Positions 34,945-46,925 of a stretch of 64,000 nucleotides of DNA are shown here, piece by piece. Each line of letters starts with the position of its first letter. Within the stretch, counting starts at the first letter, position 1. Below the pieces are notes generated by a model that saw only the letters and a list, made by a program, of their open reading frames with translations, did no database searches and was not told the origin of the DNA. A program made the translations under genes and the position numbers. Source of the stretch: Myotis daubentonii (Eukaryota; Chordata; Mammalia; Chiroptera; Vespertilionidae). The stretch covers positions 13,614,145 to 13,678,144 of the forward strand of contig NC_081851.1 of assembly GCF_963259705.1 (NCBI RefSeq), in the 5' to 3' direction.

Positions 34945-35572
34945 AAACCTAAAAATGGAACTCCCATTTGACCCTGTGATCCCTCTTCTAGGAAGATATT
35001 CCTAGAAAACAGAAACACCAATCAGAAAGGATATATGCACCCCTATCTTCATAGCAGCACAATTCACCATAGCTAAGATCTGGAAACAGCCTAAGTGCCC
35101 ATCAGTAGATGAATGGATTAGAAAACTGTGGTACATCTACACGATGGAATACTATGCTGCTGTAAAAAAGAAGGAACTCTTACCATTTGCAACGGCATGG
35201 ATGGAACTGGAGAGCATTATGCTAAGTGAAATAAGCCAGTCAATGAAGGAAAAATACCACATGATCTCACTCATTTGTGGATTATAAAGAACAACATAGA
35301 CTGATGAAAAGGGACAAATCCAAAGACTGAGAAACAGCAATCAGGCTATCAATCCCCAGAAGGAAAGTCGGGGAGGGAGGGGGTAATGGGAAGAGATCAA
35401 GCAAAGGACTTGTATACACGCATAGAAGCCAAACCAATGGACATACATGGACAACATGGGGATGGGAGCATGAGTGTGCGGGGAGTGGGGCGTGGAGTCG
35501 GGGGCGGAGGTTGGGGGTTAATGGGGGGGATGAGGACACATTTGTAATACCTTCACTAATAATTTTTTTAAA
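34945..35572 (+). mobile_element. Second L1 3' end directly downstream
   Basis: The ORF2 C terminus starts again at CCTAAAAATGGAACTCCCAT and runs to a different 3' UTR (AACAACATAGACTGATGAAA, G-rich block) with an A/T-rich tail. It is a separate, more strongly truncated insertion at the poly(A) end of the first. Confidence 0.88.
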
Positions 35573-35920
35573 AAATGCAAGGACAATTAGGCAATGCCAA
35601 AAAAAAAATCAAGTACATATATCACTTTAAAAATGATTAACAAAAACAAATTTTACAGGACTTATTTATAAAACAGAAAAGGAACTAATAAAATGAACGC
35701 AGACTCAGATCTTTGCACTAGTAATAAATTACATTAGGTGAGATACATCTGAACTGAACTGGATTCATCAGAAAAGTCAGTGAAATTTCGGGTACCAATG
35801 ACCTTTTAGGACATGTGACCTTGTCAGAGCATTTCACACGTAGTCCCTCACCTGCCCCTCAGACAGACAAGGCAACAACTCAGATACATGCTTCCATCTT
35901 CTTCAAGATCTCAAGGCCCA

Positions 35921-36235
35921 TCCTACATAATAAAAGTCTAATATGCAAATTGACCAAACGGTGGAACGACTGGACACTATGATGCACACTGACCACTTGG
36001 GGGCAGGAACTTCCCCCTGGTGGTCAGTGTGCTCCCACAGGGGGAGCACCGCTCACCCAGAAACCAGCCTCACAGCTGGTGAGCACAGTGGTGGTGGTGG
36101 GAGCCTCTTTGCCTCCGTGGCAGCGCTAAGGATGTCCGACTGCTGACTTCTCCCAAGGGTTCCTGGACTGCAAGAGGGTGCAGGCTGAGCTGAGGGACCA
36201 CCCCCATGCACGATTTTCGTGCACTGGGCCTCTAG
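35921..36235 (+). mobile_element. HeliBat-type Helitron, 0.3 kb
   Basis: Starts TCCTACATAATAAAAGTCTA after an A and ends CTAG (36232-36235) before a T. Hairpin TGCACGATTTTCGTGCA at 36207-36223. Short non-autonomous copy. Confidence 0.92.
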
Positions 36236-36239
36236 TACA

Positions 36240-37400
36240 TTATATTCTTCCTGCAACTTATTTCTTTAAAATGCCACTGTAGAGCTTAGCCCCACAATAT
36301 ACATAAAAGAATGAAACACAACGAAAATTTATGGTCAAAATTGGCATCTTTCAAAGGAATAATCAATTTTTATTTTCAACAAATGTATTTTAGAATCACA
36401 CTTCTAAAACTAAGCTTTAAAAGTAATTAGAAATTACCCCAAACATGTCAGCTTAGGTCAAATTCAATCCACTGCCCTCCAAGCCCCTACTGCTAGGCAG
36501 ATAGCAGTATCTCACGGGCATCCCCGTGGTTTTCCACATACGAAAGTTCCCTTCTCCCTCAACACCTAATACACATGAATTTATTTAAACTCGCCCTAAA
36601 GTAGTATGTATTATCAACCTGGACTCTTGGAGTACAAACTCCTTCTGACTATTATCTTGTGTTTAAGGGGAGACTGCATTTTATTTATTCTAAGGTCCCG
36701 AGGAGAGTTTGGAGCCAGATGTAATAGAGAAAATAATGGCTGAAAAATCCCAAAATCTGGCAAAAGACATAAGCTACAGATTTAATAAGCTACACAAACC
36801 CCAACTAGGATAAACCCAAGAAATCCATGCCGAGATACAACTATTTTACTCACAGTTCAGATGAAAGAACACCACTTTTCTTGAATCATGAGTTTGATGT
36901 CTACCAGGATAAGCTAAGCAAAACCCACCAACCCCTTCAGAGCTTGTCTGCTTTCAGTGTCCTGACCAAAGTGTACATCAGCACCATGGACAGGGCCCAT
37001 TCTCCTTGACCAGCCACATCTCAAAGGCTGACCTCATCTGCATCTCCTAGGGCTGAAAGCAAGCCTGCCCTTTGTTCCAGAGGGTGACATGCTCTTCCAA
37101 AACTGTTCCCTACACACCAAGGAACAAGGGCAGACAGTGCTCTGTGCAAGACAAGCAGAACCATGGGGGAGCCCCAGAGGACTGTCTCCCATCAGGCAAC
37201 ATGTAACTTTCACTTTCAAGAAATTGTGTTATGAATGAGCACCCTCTCCAATAGGAACGTTCTTCTATACAAGTCAACTGAGGACGGAGAACGTGATTTG
37301 ATAAAGGACATGGCGTATATTCCTTGCTGTTATCACTAACCTAGTACACATTCCTGGCTATCTGACAGCTTCTGCAGTCAGGAGCAGGGCATGGCGTAAG
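36240..37400. other. No gene seen
   Basis: Unique-looking, moderately AT-rich DNA without recognisable exons or repeats. Confidence 0.55.
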
Positions 37401-37401
37401 C

Positions 37402-37627
37402 CAGCCGTGGGCAAACTACGGCCTGCAGGGCGGATCTGGCCCATTTGAAATGAATAAAAATAAAAAAAAAAAAAAAAAAAAAAAAGACCGTACCCTTTTA
37501 TGTAATGATGTTTACTTTGAATTTATATTAGTTCACACAAACACTCCATCCATGCTTTTGTTCCGGCCCTCCGGTCCAGTTTAAGAACCCATTGTGGCCC
37601 TCAAGACAAAAAGTTTGCCCACCCCTG
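37402..37627. mobile_element. Non-autonomous hAT element
   Basis: Ends CAGCCGTGGGCAAACTACGG and TTTGCCCACCCCTG are imperfect inverted repeats with the CAG..CTG borders of hAT elements. A poly(A) run (about 37449-37484) lies inside. The flanks GCGTAAGC and GTTAAGCG are similar but not a clean 8-bp duplication. Confidence 0.8.
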
Positions 37628-38794
37628 GTTAAGCGGTCCCTCTGATTTGGGGCTCACAAGACCAGGGTTTTGGCTGAGACTGTGGTCTCCCCTGAGTGTC
37701 CAGGAGGAAAGGAGATGCTTCCAATCTCACCCCAGTTGTGGGCAGAATTCGGTTTCCTGCAGGTGTAGGACTGCGGGGTGGATCTCCTGTGGCTGCGGCT
37801 GCAGGCAACCTCAGCTCCGAGAGGCCACAGGGAGCTTCTTGACCCGTGGGCCACTTGCTGCTGCAGAGCCCACAGAGCAAAGGGCCAGCAACTCCAGCTG
37901 AATGGGCGCTGCAGTCTGTGTGAGGAACCCGTCAATGTGTCCTTGCCCCACGGTGGACATGTGCTCTCCTGCTGTCTTCAGATGTTTTCCTGGATGGGGC
38001 TGGATGGGATCAGAATCAGTGGGGTGGATGCCAGGGTGTCCTACCAAAAGCCACCATTTGGGGTTGAGTGACAGTGTGTGTGTGAGGAGGGTGTGGGCAC
38101 GAGGAGCCTTTGGATTTAGAAACTTGAGAGAAGTGGCCGCTGAATTGTCATTGAGTGATCTGGCTGGGTGTGTCTCTGTCCCACAGCCTGACCATTCCCT
38201 GACCCAAGGCCCTGACGGTCAGCAAGTGGAGCAGGGTCCCAGGACAGGAAGCATTAACTGGGCTTTTCCCCAAAGGCCTCGGCTGGAAGCCCAGCGTCAC
38301 CGCCCATGGAACCACCAGGGAGGAGGCGTGTTCTCCTGAGAGCTGGGGCTGCATCTGTGATTCTTGGGGGCAGGAGTCCTGCAGCTGTGGGTGCCGGGTT
38401 TGCATTTCCTCCAGCTCCCACTCTAGCACCCAAACTAGCCGTCCCTGACCAGGCCCTTCAGGGACTTCCACCCTCTGCCCTGTGCACAGGTGCAGGCCCA
38501 GGTTCATGCAGCTCAGCCCAGGGCCCTGCGGGCCACCGCAGGGAAGTTCCCGTGCCCTTTGCAGGCAGTGGGTGAGAACCTGTGTGGCAGGTGTGCCCAC
38601 TCAGTCACACAGGACAATCTCCTTGCACCCGAGAGAGAAGAAATGAGACTTCACTGGCTCCTTCCTGCCTTATTCCTACAGATCAAACTTTGCCCCCTGT
38701 ATCCTCAGGCCAGGGAAATACGGGGATAGTTTGCTTTTAGGGAAATGACCGTAGAGAACGGCAGGCCACTCTAAATTCTAAGAGTGACTCTGTC
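37628..38794. other. No gene recognised
   Basis: GC-rich sequence with overlapping frames on both strands and no recognisable product. It lies between the CpG-rich promoter at 40.4 kb and the firm exons of the minus-strand gene, so it may be intron. Confidence 0.45.
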
Positions 38795-39130
38795 TCAGTG
38801 TTTGGGCTGCTATGACAAAAATACCATAAACCGCATGGCTTATAAGCAACAATTTATTGCTCATGGTTCTGCAGGCTGGGAAGTCCAAGATCACGGTGCT
38901 GGTAGTTTCAGTGTCTGCTGAGGGCCTGCTTTCTGGCTCATTGCCAACCTTCCCTTCACTGGGTCCTCACTTTGTGGAAGGGGCACGAATGCCAGTCAGG
39001 AATGCTCCACTCTCATGACCTAAGCACCTCCTCCACACACCATCACATACAGCATATGGTTTCCACATGGGAATTTTGGGGCGGGGTGGGGGGGGCAAGT
39101 ATTCAGTCCTCTCAGCACATTCCTTCTTGT
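38795..39130 (-). mobile_element. MLT1-type MaLR LTR remnant
   Basis: GTTTGGGCTGCTATGACAAA, AACAATTTATTGCTCATGGT, GGAAGTCCAAGATCACGGTG and GTGTCTGCTGAGGGCC are the reverse of the MLT1 LTR 3' part. Old and degraded; the forward counterpart is at 60250-60642. Confidence 0.75.
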
Positions 39131-39389
39131 ATTGAAGTCTTCTGAGAAGAGGCATTTCAGCTAAACCCTGAGGGCTGGCATTCCAAATAAAGAAATGAGG
39201 ATGTACCCAGATCCCAAGACCACAAAGTGCAAATTGTGTTTGGGGATGCTCAGGAGATGATCTTAGTGCAGACATAGGTTTCAGCCAATTTTATATTTCT
39301 GGATAAAGAATTTGAACTTGATTTCTTAGGCCATAAGTTGTCTATTGAAAAAAAATATATATATATACAGTTTTCACCTGAGGATATAT

Positions 39390-39595
39390 TTATTTATTTA
39401 TTTATTTATTTAGAAAGAGAGAGAGAGAAAGAGAGAGACATCTATGTGAGAGAGAAACTTCAATCAATTGCCTCCTGCATGCCCCTCACCCGGGATCAAA
39501 CTGCAACCTAGGTATGTGCCCTGACTGGAAATCAAACGCTCAACCTTTTTTGGTTACAAGAGGACACTCAACCAATTGAACAACCGGGTCAGAGC
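39390..39595 (-). mobile_element. Ves-type SINE
   Basis: Reverse-oriented with (TTTA)n at the tail side, GACATCTATGTGAGAGAGAA, CAATTGCCTCCTGCATG and AACCGGGTCAGAGC. Confidence 0.85.
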
Positions 39596-39601
39596 TCCAT
39601 T

Positions 39602-39826
39602 GATATTTTTTAAAAATATATATTTCTTTATTGATTTCAGATAGGAAGGGAGGAGAGATAGAAACATCAATGATGTGAGCGAATCATAGATCACCTGCCT
39701 TCTGCACACCCCCTACTGGGGATGGAGCCTGCAACCCAGGCATATGCCCTTGGCCTGGATTGAACCTGGGAACCCTCAGTCCACAGGCTGACTCTGTATA
39801 CACTGAGCCAAGCCGGCTAGGGCTCC
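39602..39826 (-). mobile_element. Ves-type SINE
   Basis: Reverse-oriented: CTTTATTGATTTCAGATAGG, ACATCAATGATGTGAGCGAA, CTGCCTTCTGCACACC, GAGCCAAGCCGGCTAGGGC. It sits next to the previous copy and shares the flank CTCCATTGATATTTTT. Confidence 0.92.
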
Positions 39827-40059
39827 ATTGATATTTTTAACCTAGACATCCTATGCAGTGGGAGAGCAGAGCTCAGGAAAGTTTTCTAGTTTCCATCAGT
39901 GTGAGATTGTACAGCTAAGTCCACGGAGAGGGAGGGCCGGTAAAGCTGGGGTGCTTCATCCAGGTCTAGGGGTCACCTGGGGGTGTGTCTGTGAAGCTCA
40001 GAAATTGCACACCATGTTTCTGTGAGGACCTCTGTGTCTTTCCTGCACTTTTCACAGGG

Positions 40060-40980
40060 TCTGGCCCTACAGGGTGAAGGAGCACCAGCAGAGAGGAAAT
40101 CAGCGCGCCACTCACCGCCCCAGTCCCACGGGGGAGCGAGCAGAACTGGCCTGGAAGTGCAGCAGCTCCTGGTGGAGGCAGCTCAGGCTCATAGTGACAG
40201 GACCTGGCGCAGATGGAGAGGCCAGGACGGTCCGGTCACAGCTCAGACTCCTGCTGACCGGGTCCTGCTTCCGGGCTCCATGCGGCGCTGGGGATGGAGG
40301 CGGTACCGGTGGGCGGACCCAGCATCCTCCCTGAGTCGAGCTGAACTGGACCAGGGACTGCAGCGCCTCCAGGGAGACCCGGTGCTTCAAGGCCCCGCCC
40401 CCGGACCCCGCGCAAAGCAGGATGGGAAATTCAGTTGGGTCCCATCCTTTGGTTTTGGATCCAGAGCTAATGCCCGCGGTCCTTGGCTGCCGCTCGCTGG
40501 TTCTCAGGAGTGGGGGGCAGAAGGGGAGGAAACGCTGCAGCGGCGGCGGAGTCCCCGTGACCAACTCTGCTGTGGCCCTGGGGGCGCAGCCAGGCTCCCG
40601 CACGCGTCCCGAGTGACTCAGGCGAGGCCCAGCAGGCGGCGCTGCTGGTCGCCGCGTGTCCCTGACCCCGCACAGGACCGCCCAGGGCGGCCTGGCCTGG
40701 GCTCCCTGCTGCCCCTCCCCGCGCCGCCCCCTGGCCTCCTTCCCAGCTGAGCACGGTGTCCCTGCGGCCTCAGCTCAGGGCGGGCCCGCCCAGCGGCCGG
40801 CGCTGCTGAGGCCCATCTCAGCCCGCGGGTCTTGCAGACCCTAAGGCCCTGGACGCGGCCCTTCCGCCCAGACCCAGCGCCGGTGCCTCCTGTGCCTTTG
40901 GGTCCCCGCCAGCTGCCTGGTGTGCTCTTGGCAGGTCCGCAGGTCCGTGTTCCCAGGAAGCTAGGCCGCAGTCTCCCTGC
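40060..40980 (-). promoter_or_regulatory. CpG-rich promoter region
   Basis: High GC with many CpG dinucleotides from about 40.1 to 41.0 kb. GC-box GGCCCCGCCCCCGG at 40391-40404. On the minus strand at 40435-40411 is ACTGAATTTCCCATCCTGCT followed by TTGCG, close to the ZNF143-type promoter motif. No TATA box is obvious. Orientation and position suit the minus-strand coiled-coil gene, but the link is inferred. Confidence 0.55.
40116..40192 (-). CDS. Candidate first coding exon, minus strand
   Basis: ATG at 40190-40192 has A at -3. 25 codons (MSLSCLHQELLHFQASSARS, then PVGLG) and two bases lead to a consensus donor (GTGAGT, 40115 downward). Phase 2 out. No matching phase-1-base exon was found between here and 29.6 kb, so connection to the coiled-coil gene is unproven. 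Confidence 0.35.
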
Positions 40981-41061
40981 CAGCGCATCAGTTCAATGCG
41001 GTGCTGTTATAGGGCCCTGGGAAGCGCGCACACAGCTGGGGCTGCAAAGAACTAAATATAC

Positions 41062-41482
41062 TGAAAGGACAGAGCAGGACTGATGGCTGTGTCCTTAACC
41101 CCTCTTCCAGGAAAAAGCCTCAGGGTGTATCAGTTACTCGGCCTGCCCTTATCGCGGCCAATGGGAAAGCGGGGGAAACTAGCCCAAGGCCAAAAGTATG
41201 CTGCCCCCCCCTGTCTTTGTGTAACCAGACACTAGCTGCACCCTGCCCTTGCTTCACGACCCCCCCCCTCACTCAACCAACCAGAATCGGCCAAATCAGT
41301 GCCCACCCCCTGACCCCAAGCCCTATAAATTCTTTGTTCTCTTGGGATTCCGGGCTCTCTCTTGCACCCAGTAATGGAGGCAAGGGGGGGACCAAGCGAG
41401 CTTGTATAGGAGACCCTCCGCTTTTGCATCGGACTGGCTCCCTGGCGTGGTTTTTTGGGGATCTTGAAATCTGGGCATAACA
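41062..41482 (+). mobile_element. Solo gammaretrovirus-like LTR (ERV1)
   Basis: A 421-bp unit begins TGAAAGGACAG and ends GGGCATAACA, flanked by ATAC at 41058-41061 and 41483-41486, a 4-bp duplication typical of class I elements. A CCTATAAATTC promoter box lies near 41323, followed by a GGGCTCTCTC and CTCCCTGGCGTGG region. No internal proviral sequence, so it is a recombined solo LTR. It lies just upstream of the CpG-rich promoter, in the opposite orientation. Confidence 0.8.
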
Positions 41483-41744
41483 ATACTAATCAGCACAAAG
41501 TGGTCATTGTTCTGTGCAGGCGATTCTTTAATTACCGATTCTGTGGCTTCCTCTCAGAGTTAATAAGTTGGTTAACCCTTGACTAGAACATAGGAAGGCC
41601 GGCTGGATTTTGTGGGTGTTTGGTGTAAGTTTTATAAGGCACTGTGGGGTGCACAGTCCTTCTCTGCCAGGGGCTGTACCCCCCGTGGAAGCCGGGTAGT
41701 AGACAAAGAGGACATGAGAAGACAGAGGCATATAGGAGAGTCTT

Positions 41745-41945
41745 TTTAAAAAAATATTTTCATTTTTTTACATAGAGGAAGGGAGAGAGATAGAGAGTTA
41801 GAAACATCATGAGAGAGAAACATCGATCAGCTGCCTCCTGCAAACCCCCTACTGGGGATGTGCTTGCAACCAAGGTACATGCCCTGGACTGGGACCCTCA
41901 GTCCGCAGGCTGTTCTCTATCCATTGAGCCAAACCGGTTAGGGCA
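41745..41945 (-). mobile_element. Ves-type SINE
   Basis: Reverse-oriented: AGAGGAAGGGAGAGAGATAG, CATCGATCAGCTGCCTCCTG, CCTACTGGGGATGTGCTTGC and GAGCCAAACCGGTTAGGGC. Confidence 0.92.
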
Positions 41946-43560
41946 GGAGAGACTCTTTTGCAGGCCATGTAGCCATTGCTAACAAGGAGCCATCAGACAA
42001 AACGGTGCTTCACAGTAGCTTCACACAGTGGCTGCGCCAAGCAGCCCTTGCTAATACAGTAGCAAACAGGAGCCATACCAAGCAGCCACCCACCGGCTGG
42101 TTAGTAACACGTTTATACTAACTTAGACACAAAGGCTTCCTGCCCAATAGTGACATCAGTATTTGGGTTATAGTAAGGTACCCCTGCCCAGTGTGTACAG
42201 TACAATCTCTGTGTCCTTGCTTAGATTGGCCTTGAACATCCTGATTAGGATTCTTCTGCTCAGATTGGCCTTGAACATCCGGCGTACTCTGATTAGGCTC
42301 CCACAGGCACTATCTCAGTCATGGCCCAAGTTTAAGTGTTCCCAAAACTGACTTATCAGAAGGAGGAAAAAGTGTCATGAATGTGACATAACCGTTATCT
42401 CAGGAATAACACTTAATTCACAGAAAACATAACTGCAACCCTAGAGGAGCTGCATGGGAACCACAGGCTCAGATATTTCAGCCAAGAGAGCTGCTGGTGC
42501 CAAAAAGACCTCAGAGGAGAAACAAAGTCAAATTAAACTGTTTGTGATGTGAAAGCCATTTCAAACACTGTTTTTAAAGGTTGTCTAGTGCTGACATGAA
42601 TGTTTGTTTTGATATCTGAATTTGAGGATTGCAGCATAACCGCTATGCCACAAAACCGTTTTTCATATAAGAGTTGTCTGAGACAGAACTGTCATCCAAC
42701 TTATACAGTGGCCACATTTGACTGGCTGTCAGTTACTGTTCGTAGAAATGTTCTGGAAGTAAGGGGTGAGGGCTCTTTCCACCCACAGCTCATCCACTTT
42801 TTTGTAGTAATAAGCAGAACTGTAGTAGATTATGTTCTTTCAAAGCTAGAACTGTTAAGTTTGCAAACAAGCATGACTGTTCCATTGCCAGTAATTTTGT
42901 TCATGCCTTGGTCTTTTGGGTTTGCACCAGAAATTGGAATTGCTTGCAATTATATGTTTAGGTGGATTGAGGCTCAAAATTAATGATGACATTTAATAGT
43001 TTCTTAAAGCACCAAGTGGTTCAACTTTTGATGAATTAGAAATGATATGTTGTTTTTGTTTGTTTCATTTCAATATGCCAGTGATCTGTTAGGTGTGCTT
43101 TTTAAATGTTGTTCCAGCATTTGAACAGAAATGCCCTTAAATGTTGAGAGCCATTTACTATAAAGTAAAACTTGTCTAAATCCTTAAATGTGAAATGTGG
43201 AGAAATTAGTGAGTAGTCGTAGGAAATGTAGGATCAATATTGTCAGACATAAGTGCTTATCTCTCAGCCCAGTGATTTCCTACAGTTGATTTTGTCAGCA
43301 ACTAACATGTAGCTGTAATGTTAATTATGTACTGATAGTGTAAGGTAACTATGACATGGTAACTAATTACCTGAAAGAATCAGATCTGGAATGCCCTTTG
43401 ATGTTATGATTACTTGTACACCTACAGTGTGATAGGATTGTATGACACTCATCTAAGGATTAATGGCTCTTCTGTAAACTTCTGATAATTTTCTTCTCGT
43501 TTTGATTCCAACAGCTGGCCAGAATGTGATTGAATTCATACAGAAATAATATTGATATCT
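41946..43560. other. No recognised gene; 127-codon open frame
   Basis: Unique sequence upstream of the ANAPC1 pseudogene. A plus-strand frame at 42600-42983 is open for 127 codons but has no recognisable domain, repeat or splice context. It may be old intron or promoter-flank sequence of the duplicated ANAPC1 locus. Confidence 0.4.
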
Positions 43561-43567
43561 GAAAGCC

Positions 43568-43777
43568 CTGTTGAACTTCTCTGAAGAAAGGGAAACAATG
43601 ATTGCAGCTGGGGATTTGCAGGAATTTGTTCCTTTTGGTCGAGACCACTGCAGACACCACCCTAATGCTTTGAACCTTCAGCTTCGGCAGCTGCAGCCAG
43701 CCTCTGAGTTGTGGTCCTCTGATGGTGCTGCTGGCTTGGTGGGATCCCTGCAGGAGGTTACAATCCACGAAAAACAG
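43568..43777 (+). pseudogene. ANAPC1: ANAPC1 first coding exon copy
   Basis: The peptide matches the ANAPC1 N terminus almost residue for residue (DLQEFVPFGRDHCRHHPNAL, then QLQPASELWSSDGAAGLVGS). The initiator ATG is CTG at 43568-43570. The rest of the frame is open to CAG at 43777, followed by a non-consensus GTTTTA donor. Confidence 0.93.
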
Positions 43778-44822
43778 GTTTTATCAAGATTCTCAGTTTG
43801 ATTTTGAAATGTAGAGAGATTCGATATACTTGTAATTTAAAGCTACCCAGATGCAACTGAGAAATGAGTATGATGCTACTTCTAGGGTATAGGTTAAGAT
43901 TTGGTAATTTTTATGAAAGCTAAAAATAATGACCTTAATTGTATTATAGTGATATGGCTGTTTAGACATATAACTCAGGGATTTATAATGAGAGTCACTA
44001 TGATTATGGTCCATTTAAATCTCTTTTTCTTCACTTAGTATTGGGACCAGATTTCATGTTATTTGATGGTTAGATAGTCAAGTTAGCAATGGTCCCTGCT
44101 GCCAGAAACTTACATGTTTCTAGAGGAGAAAAGAAATGCCACATAAGTAGATACAGTACTAGTTTTTAAATAGGGGAATGAGAAGTAAGTGCATGTTAAA
44201 CAGTCAATCTTTCTCATCTTAATTCCATTTCTGTATCCCTTTTGGGATACCAAAATTTCCAGGAGCGGAAGTCTGTAGTTAGGAATCCAAACCTTTCACT
44301 GCCCTGTTCATTTTGATGGTTGGCACAAGGGCAGGAAGGTGAATGTATATGCAGTTGTGAAGCAGGGAAGTCTGCATGGTGGGTAAGCTCCCCCAGTGTC
44401 CCATGTGCACTTCACTGCCCCCTCTGCTTCACCCCCCATATGCTTAATATGTCTTTAGTCTCCCAAGAATGTTGGTTTAATTTTTGGATATATAGGTAAG
44501 GTATAGTTTTTGTTTCTTTATGTTTTTGGCAGCATAAAATGGTAATGTAATAATAAAATACTTAATATAGAGAATTCTTGAGGTAAATTCCCATTTTTGA
44601 AATCCTGTAAGATACAGTATGATACATGCACCCACACCCCCTCCTCTGTTAATCAGTGGCACCAAACCTAAGAGTTGGGCTTGGCCTGAGTTTTACTCCA
44701 CAGACAGAGCAGGAGACTTGTATCTGGATTGCTGTTCAATTTTAATTAATAAATCTTGCTCCATAATGTTGCAAAAGAAACAAAAACCGCTTAAACATGT
44801 CTTACGTATGTAAATTTTTAAG

Positions 44823-44980
44823 GAAAGCTGGCAGTTAAGGAGAGGCGGAAGTGAAATTGGAGAAGTGGATTATGACGAGGAACTATATGTGGCTGGAAAT
44901 ATGGTGATCTGGAGCAAAGGAAGTAAAAGCAGGCATTGGCTCTTTACAATGCCTTTACAATTGATAGTCCTGTTCAACAG
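44823..44980 (+). pseudogene. ANAPC1: ANAPC1 next exon copy
   Basis: Encodes the ANAPC1-like YDEELYVAGNMVIWSKGSKS segment. One base is missing right after it, shifting the rest. One codon is also missing before VDYDEE. Ends at CAG with donor GTGAGT. Confidence 0.9.
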
Positions 44981-45374
44981 GTGAGTTGATTTGAATTTTA
45001 GTATTTGATTAATTATTGAGTAATTTTTTAAAAAACAAAGCTTTTATCCTAAAATTTAACAGAAATAATAAAAACAATATATAATGATTCCAGTAGCTAG
45101 ATGTATGTTTTAACATGTAGTGAAGATAATGGTAGGGAAATAAACATTTCATTTATTTTCTATATCATCATTTTTTGCACTGTTCTTTGTCAATTTCATG
45201 GTAATGTTTAAACACTTGAGTAATTCAATTAGTTATTGCCAAAAAAATTTATAAGACTTAAATTTAAGGGTATAAGAATATATTTGAACATTATTATATT
45301 TGGTTGCAAAGTGTTGAATAAATAAAAATCAAGTTCATAGTAAAAATACTCAGAGAGTAAGGGAAAGGAAAAAA

Positions 45375-46925
45375 AAATCTAATTTGCTGTCATTGCACAT
45401 GCTTGGGTTGCACTCAGGGGGCAGACTCAGTGAGCACCAAAGCCCCATTGAAGCCAGTCTTGCCCCAGAGGGGTGTGTCCAGCACAGAAGTTCTCCCTCT
45501 GCAGACACAGCTGATTCTCACAGCCAATTGGCCTGGAGGTCAATTCCTCCCAGTGATAACTACAACAATCAAGGCTTAACTACAACAAGACTGTGCACAA
45601 AGACCACAAGGGGGTGCACCTAGAGTGTCCTCAGGTAATTGGGGAGGCTCAACCACTGGGCCCTAGTGGACACTCAGCACAGAAAACCACTTTATCAACA
45701 CAGGGAAGCATAAAAATGCGGAGACAAAGAAGAAGGACACAAATGATAGAAATGGAGGAATGCAAACTACTGGATATAGAGTTCAAAACCACACTTTTAA
45801 AGTTTTTCAAGAATTTTCTAGAAACTGCCGATAAACTTAATGAGATCTACAAGAAATCTAAGAAGACCCTCGAGGTTGCGATAAAGGGCCAACTAGAAAT
45901 TAAGCATACACTGACTGAAATAAAGAATATTATACAGACTCCCAACAGCAGACTAGAGGATTGCAAGAATCAAGTCAACGATTTGAAACACGCAGAAGCA
46001 AAAAACACCCAACCAGAAAAGCAAAATGAAAAAAGAATCCAAAAATACGAAGATAGTGTAAGGAGCCTCTGGGATAGCTTCAAGCATACCAACATCCGAA
46101 TTATAGGGGTGCCAGAAAAGAGAGAGAGCAAGATATTGAAAACCTATTTGAAGAAATAATGACAGAAAACTTCCCCTACCTGGTGAAAGAAATAGACTTA
46201 CAAGTCCAGGAAGCACAGAGAACCCCAAACAAAAGGAATCCAAAGAGGACCACACCAAGACACATCATAATTAAAATGCCAAGAGCAAAAGACAAACAGA
46301 GAATCTTAAAAGCAGCAAGAGAAAGAAACTCAGTTACCTACAAGGGAGTGCCCATATGACTGTCAGCTGATTTCTCAACAGAAACTTTGCAGTCCAGAAG
46401 GGAGTGGCAAGAAATATTCAAAGTGATGAATGTCAAGACCCTACAACCAAGATGACTTTATCCAGCAAAGCTATCATTCAGAATTGAAGATCAGATAAAG
46501 AGCTTCACAGATAAGGAAAAGCTAAAGGAGTTCATCACCACCAAACCAGTATTATATGAAATGCTGAAAGGTATCCTTCAAGAAGAGGAAGAAGAAGAAA
46601 AAGGTAAAGATACAAATTTTGAACACCAAATACACATCTATCAACAAGTGAATCTGAAAATCAAGTGAATAATCTGATGAACAGAATGAACTGGTGATTA
46701 TAATAGAATCAGGGGCATAGAAAGCGAGCGGACTGGCTATTCTTGGGGGGCAAAGGGGTGAGGGGGATGTGGGAAGAGACTGGACAAAAATCGCGCACCT
46801 ATGGATGAGGACAGTGGATGGGGAGTGAGGGAGGAGGCTGGGGTGGGAACTGGGTGGAGGGGAGTTCTGGGGGGAAAAAAGAGGAACAAATGTAATAATC
46901 TCAACAATAAAGATGTAATTAATAA
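45375..46925 (+). mobile_element. HAL1-like half-LINE
   Basis: 5' UTR-like sequence leads to an ORF1-type frame from ATG 45716: coiled-coil (LEVAIKGQLEIKHTLTEIKN), then NIRIIGVPEKRES of the L1 ORF1 RNA-binding domain. A shift near 46150 moves it to 46159-46359 (HIIIKMPRAKDKQRILKAAR), then a stop. The C-terminal domain follows, and the 3' UTR ends in AATAAAG near 46910. No ORF2 occurs, as in HAL1 elements, which depend on L1 enzymes. It is nearly full length but inactive. Confidence 0.82.

Noticed and set aside
37402..37627. Inverted-repeat ends as a possible SPIN element
   Set aside because: The ends (CAGCCGTGGGCAAAC) differ from SPIN (CAGYGGTTCTCAACC); it is another hAT family and lacks a clean 8-bp duplication.
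42600..42983. 127-codon open frame
   Set aside because: No domain, splice sites or similarity recognised; kept only as a note in the region entry.
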